From Candidatus Eiseniibacteriota bacterium (GTDB lineage Bacteria > Eisenbacteria > RBG-16-71-46): 11,709 nt of DNA. Positions within the stretch are counted from its first letter, which is position 1, and each line of letters begins with the position of its first letter. Both the position numbers and the translations under genes were made by a program. The stretch spans positions 1 to 11,709 of the forward strand of contig JAIOPA010000266.1 in assembly GCA_021414165.1 (NCBI GenBank). Direction: 5' to 3'. The notes beneath the pieces are model-generated. The model saw only the letters and a list, made by a program, of their open reading frames with translations. It had not been told where the DNA came from and ran no database searches. This document shows, one piece after another, positions 7,330 through 11,709 of this stretch.

Positions 7330-7525
7330 GGAGTTCACTCCCTGAAGGTGGTGCGGGTCGGAGCCGAGAGGCACCGCCGGTCACGCGAGTCCGGACTTCC
7401 GTGCTCGGGCGAGACCACGGGGTTCACCCACGTCACGCCGCCTGACTTGTGCGATATCGGCCACTGCTCAGCCGTACTGAAGTGAGAACTGCAATATCCC
7501 CGGCAGGCTTTGCCGGTCACCGACT
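7330..7525 (-). promoter_or_regulatory. Non-coding leader upstream of pilM, with hairpins
   Basis: No gene is visible in these 196 bases between the TPR gene and pilM. A 6-bp stem (CCGGCA/TGCCGG, 7500-7516) lies 9 bases after the TPR stop and could end or stabilise the upstream message, although no T-run follows. Nearer to pilM are a bulged hairpin (7399-7420) and a 10-bp palindrome AGTCCGGACT (7388-7397). I could not pick a convincing promoter pair. That it carries the pilMNOPQ promoter is inferred from its position. Confidence 0.4.
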
Positions 7526-8284
7526 TCACGAAGGCTTGATGATCACGATCGGCGTCGGCAGCCGCCGTACGGCGTGGTCCCGCTGCCCGGTCGCCAGCGC
7601 GGTCTGGATGCGCTCGATCTCGCGCTCGGCCATCTCGCGGAAGTAGCGGTTATCCGTGGTCTCCAGCACCTGGACCCAGAGCTGCAGGGCCACCGCGAGG
7701 TTGCCGGAGTGCTGGCGCGCGAACGCGGCGAAGCGGCCCGCGTTGGGCGGCCCCCCCGGCAGGCGCGCGGCGCGCTCGAAGTACTCGGCCGCCAGCGGCA
7801 GGTCACGGCCACCGGGGCGCACGTAGTAGAGGAAGCCCAACTCGAACGCGAGCCGGCCACTGCGCGGGTTCGCCTCGAGGCCCTTGAGCATGAGCCGCTC
7901 GGCAGCGTCGAAGTCGCGGCCTTCCTGCGCCAGCGCGAACGAACCGAACACATACGGGCTCACGAAGCGCGGTGACAGCGACGTGAGGATGTCGAACACG
8001 TGCTCGAGCTTCATGAAGCGCAGATCGCTGCGGCGATGCTCGCCGTAGTACTGCACCGCGCGCAGCCACGCGAGGTCGGCCGCGGTCTCGGCATGGCCGA
8101 GCGTGGCGGGCTTGAGCGCCTGCCCCGACGGGTAATACGCCAGCTCCTCGAACGGCGCGCGGCGCGGCACGCGCGTGACCGCCGACTGCGCGAGCATCGC
8201 GGCCGCAGTGCCGAACACGATCGCCGCGAGCCACGCGACGATCATGCGCCGGCGCACCGGGGCGATGGCAGCAGGCCAACGCAT
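7526..8284 (-). CDS. Membrane-anchored TPR-like protein (possible PilG counterpart)
   Basis: The 252-residue product has a basic N-terminus (RWPAAIAPVRRR) and one transmembrane helix at about 14-34. The rest is helical and looks like degenerate tetratricopeptide repeats, for example RDFDAAERLMLKGLEANP followed by SGRLAFELGFLYY, then LAAEYFERAARLPGGPPN and NLAVALQLWVQVLETT. TPRs usually bind other proteins, so a scaffold facing the periplasm or cytoplasm is plausible. It begins in a TGATG overlap with the ABC permease stop, so the three genes form one unit. In Myxococcus xanthus the pilus genes pilG, pilH and pilI also combine a membrane protein with an ABC ATPase and permease. Equating this protein with PilG is inference from position. 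Confidence 0.7.
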   Translation of the reverse strand: MRWPAAIAPVRRRMIVAWLAAIVFGTAAAMLAQSAVTRVPRRAPFEELAYYPSGQALKPATLGHAETAADLAWLRAVQYYGEHRRSDLRFMKLEHVFDILTSLSPRFVSPYVFGSFALAQEGRDFDAAERLMLKGLEANPRSGRLAFELGFLYYVRPGGRDLPLAAEYFERAARLPGGPPNAGRFAAFARQHSGNLAVALQLWVQVLETTDNRYFREMAEREIERIQTALATGQRDHAVRRLPTPIVIIKPS

Positions 8285-9048
8285 CACTTGAAGTCCCTCG
8301 ACTCGAACGCGGCCGCGCCCAGCATGAGCACCGCACCGCAGAACATCACGGCGTAGGCCGTGGCGATGCCGAGATGCGCGCCGGTGGTGACATCGCCCGC
8401 CGCGGCCAGCGTGCGCATGTTGAACAGCGGCAGGTTCGGCAACAGGTTCGCGGCACCCTTCAAGAGCGTGCCGAGCGCGCCGGGCGCGTGGCTCGCGAAC
8501 GATCGCAGGTCGTCGCACCACTGCCCCGCCAGGAACAGACCGAGCGTGTAGAGCGCCGACAGCACCGGCGTGGAGAGCGCCGAGAACATGACCGCGATCG
8601 AGGTCACCACCGCCAACTCCAGACAGGCCAGGTACACCGCCTGCGCGAGCGACGGCAGATACGCCGCACGGCCCAGCAGCGCCAACTCGGCGCCGAGTGC
8701 AACGCCCAGCACGATCGCGACCGAACAGAGCGCGGCCGTGAGACCGGCCCACTTGCCGAACAGGTACAACGGGCGCGGCAACGGGCGCGACAAGAGGTTG
8801 AAGATGGTGCGCCGGTCGATCTCCTTGGCCACGAGGCTCGAACCGACCATGAGGATCACGATCATGCCGAGCCACGTGATGGCCGAGAGCCCGAGGTCGA
8901 CCGTGAGGCGCACGTCCTCGCCCATCGCGAGCGGTGCGGCCACGCGCACGAGCAGCATGAGTGCGAGGCCACCCACCACGATGCCGGCGAGCACGCGGTC
9001 GCGCACGGCTTCGCGGAACGTATTGTGAGCGATCAGGAACGCGGTCAT
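8284..9048 (-). CDS. ABC-2 type transporter permease (PilI-like)
   Basis: The 254-residue product has about six transmembrane helices (near 18-40, 50-75, 105-130, 140-163, 167-185 and 228-248). The segment SSLVAKEIDRRTIFNLLSRPLPRPLYLFGKW is typical of ABC-2 family permeases of the NosY/gliding-motility type, as is the N-terminus AHNTFREAVRDRVL. It would form the membrane channel partner of the ATPase encoded just upstream. The ATG at 9048 overlaps the ATPase stop (ATGA) and has a strong GGAGGGA ribosome site. The substrate is unknown. Its place between the pilins and pilMNOPQ suggests a role in pilus assembly, as reported for PilH/PilI of M. xanthus. Confidence 0.88.
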   Translation of the reverse strand: MTAFLIAHNTFREAVRDRVLAGIVVGGLALMLLVRVAAPLAMGEDVRLTVDLGLSAITWLGMIVILMVGSSLVAKEIDRRTIFNLLSRPLPRPLYLFGKWAGLTAALCSVAIVLGVALGAELALLGRAAYLPSLAQAVYLACLELAVVTSIAVMFSALSTPVLSALYTLGLFLAGQWCDDLRSFASHAPGALGTLLKGAANLLPNLPLFNMRTLAAAGDVTTGAHLGIATAYAVMFCGAVLMLGAAAFESRDFK

Positions 9049-10091
9049 GCTTCCCTCCGCAGCGGGGCCTGGAACGCCGAGCCTTCGGCGGCGGCCATGA
9101 ACAGGTCCTCGAGCGAGCTGCGCATGGGCGTGACCGAGTGGATCGTGGCGCGCTGCTGCACGAGCCACGCGATCACCTCCTGCTGGCGCGACGCGTCATG
9201 CAGCGTGAACACGGTGTCGCCCGCCGACTCGCGGCGCTCGAGCAGCCCCGCGAACGTGGCCGGGATCTCGAGCAACGGCGTGCCGTCGACGCGCAGCTCC
9301 ACGCGTGGCGTGCCGCCCTGCACCAACTCACCCACCGAGGCCAGGCGCTCGAGTTTTCCGCGCAGCACGATGCCCACGCGGTCGCACAGCGCCTCGACGT
9401 CGGGAAGGATGTGGCTCGAGAGCACCACCGTGGCGCCACGCGCGCGCTGCTCGAGCACGAGGTCGCGAACATCGCGGCGGCCGAACGGATCGAGACCGCT
9501 CATGGGCTCATCGAGGATCAACAACTCGGGCTCATGCACCATGGCGGCCGCGAGGCCGAGACGCTGGAGCATGCCCTTGGAGTACTTGCGCAGCGCCATG
9601 CGCGCGCGCTCGCCCAGACCCACGCGGCCGAGCCAGTGGCGCGCGGCCTTGGCGGCATCACGCGCGGACAGACCGGAGAGGCGCGCGGCCAGTTCCAGGT
9701 ACTCGACGCCGTTCAGGTAGTCGTAGAAGTACGGCTGCTCCGGCAGGAAGCCGAGCTTGCGGCGGCTCTCGACGTCGTGGAACGACTTGCCCAAGAGCCA
9801 GGCCTCGCCCGCGGTCGGCTTCAAGAGCCCGGTCAGGATCTTGATCGTCGTGGTCTTGCCCGCGCCGTTCGGCCCCAGGTAACCGAAGATCTCGCCACGG
9901 CGGACGGTGAACGACACATCCGACAGGCCCGGCGTGATCTTCATGGTCCAGGGATGGCGATAGACCTTCGTGAGCCCGCGGACGTCCAGGGCCAGGTCAC
10001 CCACCTGCCGTGCATCTTGCACGTTCGGCTGGTCAGTCTCTGTCCGGGTCGGCCCTGCTTTGACCGACACCCCGCCTGCCGTGACGTTCAT
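9045..10091 (-). CDS. ABC transporter ATP-binding protein (PilH-like)
   Basis: The 348-residue product is a complete ABC ATPase of the ABC-2 exporter class: Walker A GPNGAGKT at 73-80, Q-loop Q119 in LPEQPYFY, signature SKGMLQ at 171-176, Walker B LLILDEP at 190-196, D-loop SGLD at 198-201 and switch histidine H227 in LSSH. About 34 residues precede the ATPase core, which is longer than usual. The C-terminal 90 residues form the extra domain common in this class, ending with a SLEDLFM-type motif. The ATG at 10091 has an AAAGGG site about 10 bases upstream, next to a possible RNA stem. It overlaps the permease start by four bases. It powers the permease; the cargo cannot be told from sequence. 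Confidence 0.93.
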   Translation of the reverse strand: MNVTAGGVSVKAGPTRTETDQPNVQDARQVGDLALDVRGLTKVYRHPWTMKITPGLSDVSFTVRRGEIFGYLGPNGAGKTTTIKILTGLLKPTAGEAWLLGKSFHDVESRRKLGFLPEQPYFYDYLNGVEYLELAARLSGLSARDAAKAARHWLGRVGLGERARMALRKYSKGMLQRLGLAAAMVHEPELLILDEPMSGLDPFGRRDVRDLVLEQRARGATVVLSSHILPDVEALCDRVGIVLRGKLERLASVGELVQGGTPRVELRVDGTPLLEIPATFAGLLERRESAGDTVFTLHDASRQQEVIAWLVQQRATIHSVTPMRSSLEDLFMAAAEGSAFQAPLRREA

Positions 10092-10108
10092 GGAATCGGC
10101 ACCCTTTC

Positions 10109-10182
10109 GCTATCTCGTGAGCTGGATGGGACTTGCGAGATCCGCACGCAGACCGGTGCGGGTCGAGCCACCCAGAGATAGC
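10109..10182 (-). promoter_or_regulatory. Possible nested RNA fold in the leader of the ABC cassette
   Basis: On the minus strand three helices nest. P1 is GCTATCTC/GAGATAGC (8 bp; 10182-10175 with 10116-10109). P2 is TGGGTGG/CCATCCA (7 bp with one G-U; 10174-10168 with 10129-10123). P3 is CCGCAC/GTGCGG (6 bp; 10161-10156 with 10147-10142). P1 and P2 stack on one side, with a six-base bulge (GCTCAC) on the other. The 3' arm of P1 touches the GAAAGGG ribosome site of the ATPase gene, so folding could affect translation. It matches no riboswitch class I know. The pairing was found by eye. The rest of 10092-10290 has no gene. Confidence 0.35.
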
Positions 10183-10193
10183 AACGCCTGTGC

Positions 10194-10207
10194 CGAGAGT
10201 GCTCTCG
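10194..10207. repeat. Near-perfect 14-bp dyad in the pilin-ABC spacer
   Basis: CGAGAG and CTCTCG flank a two-base centre. The site lies between the pilin stop and the possible RNA fold. It could be a regulator site for the ABC cassette, but no bound protein is known. Two other short hairpins, GCCGGC arms at 10255-10272 and a CACGGG/CCCGTG pair nearby, follow the pilin stop and may stabilise its message. Confidence 0.3.
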
Positions 10208-10290
10208 CACCCACCCCGCAGGGCGGCGCGTCACGGGGATGGCACGCCCGTGGAGCCGGCTGTGGGGCCGGCAGGTCGGACCGCTCGGAC

Positions 10291-10758
10291 CTACTGGCGG
10301 CCGGACGTGAGGACGAGCGGCAGATCGCCAGCCTGGCCACGGCCCGCGACCTGGTACTGCACCGCGGCCGAGTCGCCGTACGCGATGATGCCGGGCTTCG
10401 TGCTGCCCGTGGAGAGCGGCAGCGTCCACGTGCTCTGATCGGTCCAGGCGTTGGCCGAGCCCGTCGACTTGTCGAACGGGTTCTTGAGGCCGCCGCCGTA
10501 GGTCGGGATCAGCGCGAGCACGTTCGTGGCGCTCGCCGCGTACGTGCCATCGTTCTGGATGCTGTAGTCCTCGGCCGCCAACTGCACCACGTGCATGTTC
10601 GCCTTGGTGCTGCCTTCCTTGGCGCGGTTCTGCATCGAGATGAAGTTCGGGATCGCGATCGCCGCGAGGATACCGATGATCACGACCACGATCATCAGCT
10701 CGATCAGCGTGAAGCCATGCTGGCTGGCGCGACTCGCACCGCTCTTCTGGGCGTGCAT
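10291..10758 (-). CDS. Type IV pilin (paralogue with long leader peptide)
   Basis: The 155-residue prepilin has a 15-residue leader (MHAQKSGASRASQHG) ending in glycine. The mature N-terminus then reads FTLIELMIVVV, with the conserved Glu5 and the hydrophobic helix that packs in the filament core. Cleavage by the prepilin peptidase would be at G/F. The globular part contains QNRAKEGSTKANMHVVQLAAED, QNDGTYA and NPFDKSTG, and ends YQVAGRGQAGDLPLVLTSGRQ, closely like its neighbour. There is no cysteine, so no disulfide-bonded D-loop. The frame stays open well upstream, but only the ATG at 10758 gives a prepilin leader. GAGG lies nine bases upstream, inside a palindrome. Whether it is the major or a minor pilin cannot be told. 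Confidence 0.93.
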   Translation of the reverse strand: MHAQKSGASRASQHGFTLIELMIVVVIIGILAAIAIPNFISMQNRAKEGSTKANMHVVQLAAEDYSIQNDGTYAASATNVLALIPTYGGGLKNPFDKSTGSANAWTDQSTWTLPLSTGSTKPGIIAYGDSAAVQYQVAGRGQAGDLPLVLTSGRQ

Positions 10759-10760
10759 AC

Positions 10761-10772
10761 CGAGGTACCTCG
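10761..10772 (-). promoter_or_regulatory. Ribosome-site palindrome before the second pilin gene
   Basis: CGAGGTACCTCG is a perfect 12-bp palindrome that contains the likely GAGG ribosome site of the 10758 start. In RNA it could dimerise or form a small hairpin and partly hide the site, lowering translation relative to the upstream pilin, which has an open AAGGAG. Confidence 0.4.
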
Positions 10773-10802
10773 TCGAGGGACGCTGGAGTGGGGGAACCCG
10801 AT

Positions 10803-10833
10803 GTGGGGCGAGGGCACCGGGCCCCCGCCCCAC
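10803..10833 (-). terminator. Strong hairpin between the two pilin genes
   Basis: On the minus strand GTGGGGCGGGGGC pairs with GCCCTCGCCCCAC (13 bp with one G-U) around a five-base loop. It begins 7 bases after the upstream pilin's stop. No T-run follows, so it may act as a partial terminator or as a 3' stabiliser, giving the first pilin more message than the second. This would fit a major pilin followed by a lower-level paralogue. Confidence 0.5.
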
Positions 10834-10840
10834 CCGGTGA

Positions 10841-11269
10841 CTACTGGCCGCTGCTGAGCACCAGCGTGAGGTCCGCGCCCTTGCCACGGCCCGCGACCTG
10901 GTACTGGTTCGCCGACGAGTCGGCGTAAGCCACGATGCCATCCTTCGTCGAGCCCGTGGCGAGCGGGATCGAGTACGTGGAGACGTCGACCCACGCCGTC
11001 GTCTTGTCGAACGGGTTCTTGAAGTTCGAACCGGCGCCCGGCAGCAGCGTCGCGATCGTCGAAGCGGCGGTGGCATACGCACCGTCGTTCTGCACGCCGT
11101 AGTCCTCAGCGGCGAGCTGGAACGTGTGCATGTTCGCCTTCACGGAGCCTTCCTTCGCGCGGTTCTGCATGGCGATGAAGTTCGGGATCGCGATGGCCGC
11201 GAGGATACCGATGATCACGACGACGATCATGAGCTCGATGAGGGTGAAGCCCTTCTGATTGCGCGACAT
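10841..11269 (-). CDS. Type IV pilin (probable major pilin candidate)
   Basis: The 142-residue prepilin has a short leader (MSRNQKG) cut before Phe, then FTLIELMIVVV with Glu5 and a hydrophobic helix to about residue 32. The C-terminal part has QNRAKEGSVKANMHTFQLAAED, QNDGAYA, NPFDKTTA and the tail YQVAGRGKGADLTLVLSSGQ. It has no cysteine. The family is the bacterial type IVa-like pilins with a small globular head. The ATG at 11269 is fixed by the leader and by a strong AAGGAG site six bases upstream. The open frame extends upstream without stops, which reflects high GC rather than coding. A long leader and the best ribosome site of the array suggest high expression, though major-pilin status is inference. 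Confidence 0.95.
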   Translation of the reverse strand: MSRNQKGFTLIELMIVVVIIGILAAIAIPNFIAMQNRAKEGSVKANMHTFQLAAEDYGVQNDGAYATAASTIATLLPGAGSNFKNPFDKTTAWVDVSTYSIPLATGSTKDGIVAYADSSANQYQVAGRGKGADLTLVLSSGQ

Positions 11270-11601
11270 TTGTATCTCCTTCGGATGGGTTGGGTTCTGC
11301 ACCGCCACGATGTGCTCCATGCCGATGCTTCGTGCAGGTGGCGTGCCACGACCGGCGAAAGCTCGGCCCGGATCGCTTTGCGCGCTGCGCACCTTGGCTT
11401 TATCGGCGGAGGCGCGGGCCGGCTTGAGTGCGAACGTGTCCAGAGGACCACGGGCGCGGTGCACGTTCTGCAGCACCCGCATTGCTTGCTGCAGCCCGCC
11501 GCCGCCGCACGGGCGAATCCACCCGCAGGATGCAAGACCATGTTCATCTGGGCCGCGAGCGGACGGGGCCAGGCCGCGCGGCGAGCACGCGCAGCGGCCA
11601 C
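11270..11601 (-). promoter_or_regulatory. Long upstream region of the pilin gene, with an inverted repeat
   Basis: About 330 bases without a convincing gene lie between the terminator of the upstream pilin and the 11269 pilin start. An inverted repeat CTGCAGCA/TGCTGCAG (11468-11475 and 11487-11494) has 8-bp arms and an 11-base centre. Its two CTGCAG cores are 21 bases apart, about two helical turns, as for a dimeric regulator or a stem-loop. I found no good sigma-54 or housekeeping promoter by eye. Position implies that the pilin promoter is here. Confidence 0.45.
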
Positions 11602-11637
11602 AAAAGCGGAAGGGCGGCCCCACAGGGCCGCCCTTCC
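11602..11637 (-). terminator. Rho-independent terminator of the right-edge pilin gene
   Basis: The arms GGAAGGGCGGCCC and GGGCCGCCCTTCC (13 bp, perfect) enclose the loop TGTG (minus strand). A TTTT run starts two bases after the stem (plus-strand AAAA at 11602-11605). It lies about 40 bases beyond the stop of the partial pilin and is the clearest terminator in the window. It separates that gene from the next pilin, which therefore needs its own promoter. Confidence 0.9.
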
Positions 11638-11676
11638 GGGATGAAGCTTCCGCGACCGGCAGAGCCGGCGGCGAGA

Positions 11677-11709
11677 CTACTGACCGCTGGTGAGCACCAG
11701 CGTGAGGTC
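11677..11709 (-). CDS. C-terminal end of a third pilin gene (cut by window edge)
   Basis: The last ten codons read DLTLVLTSGQ and end in TAG. They match the tails of the two complete pilins (DLTLVLSSGQ and DLPLVLTSGRQ). In DNA, 31 of 33 bases equal the end of the 11269 pilin gene. The conserved tail and the following terminator make a paralogous pilin gene very likely, although only its last residues are visible. Confidence 0.85.
   Translation of the reverse strand, partial: DLTLVLTSGQ

Noticed and set aside
7490..7525. Cyclic-di-GMP (GEMM) riboswitch before pilM, from GGCAAAGCC
   Set aside because: Only one short piece resembles the core. The paired upstream GGCAAACC element, the GNAA tetraloop stem and the receptor are missing. 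A similar GCAAAGC upstream of the pilin at about 11370 also lacks the rest.
11270..11601. Sigma-54 promoter upstream of the pilin gene, as is common for pilA
   Set aside because: TTGCA occurs, but no GG lies at the required spacing. The same holds for the TTGCA upstream of pilM, where the -24 element reads TGCC.
11270..11623. N-terminal extension of the 11269 pilin along the open frame
   Set aside because: The frame is open only because the DNA is GC-rich. It would put more than 100 residues before the prepilin leader and run into the terminator of the upstream gene.
1..11709. CRISPR arrays, insertion sequences, tRNA or rRNA genes
   Set aside because: No regularly spaced repeats, transposase motifs, terminal inverted repeats or RNA gene signatures were seen on either strand.

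Overview
The window is GC-rich (about two thirds G+C by eye) and every supported gene lies on the minus strand, so transcription runs from the right edge to the left. It is a type IV pilus (T4P) locus of a diderm bacterium, followed by a housekeeping block. An outer-membrane secretin (PilQ), a LolA-like carrier and a signal-peptidase-II lipoprotein all imply an outer membrane. The protein style (cysteine-free pilins, short PilQ, GC-rich) fits Gemmatimonadota best, with Myxococcota-like lineages as an alternative. This placement is inference and no marker here fixes it.

In transcription order: (1) at the right edge, the last codons of a pilin gene and its strong terminator; (2) a roughly 330-base leader and two complete pilin genes, separated by a hairpin; (3) a roughly 200-base leader with a possible nested RNA fold, then an ABC ATPase, an ABC-2 permease and a membrane-anchored TPR protein, tightly coupled and resembling the pilGHI genes of Myxococcus xanthus; (4) a roughly 200-base spacer, then pilM-pilN-pilO-pilP-pilQ; (5) an 18-bp hairpin, then aroK, a lipoprotein gene, a lolA-like gene, rsmD and the start of coaD.

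The two blocks make sense together. PilM (cytoplasmic actin-like), PilN and PilO (inner membrane) and PilP (periplasm) form the alignment complex that joins the inner-membrane motor to the PilQ secretin pore. The pilins are the filament subunits, and the ABC/TPR cassette may assist pilus assembly or export. The lipoprotein and LolA-like genes downstream may serve the outer membrane. The motor and processing genes (pilB, pilT, pilC, pilD) are not in this window.

The most striking feature is an in-frame TAG that splits pilQ between its N-terminal domains and its secretin core. A single C-to-T change from CAG would explain it. TAG ends pilN and all three pilin genes here, so recoding of TAG is unlikely. 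Other points of interest are a duplicated translation start in the lolA-like gene, a possible structured leader before the ABC cassette, and near-identical 3' ends of two pilin genes.
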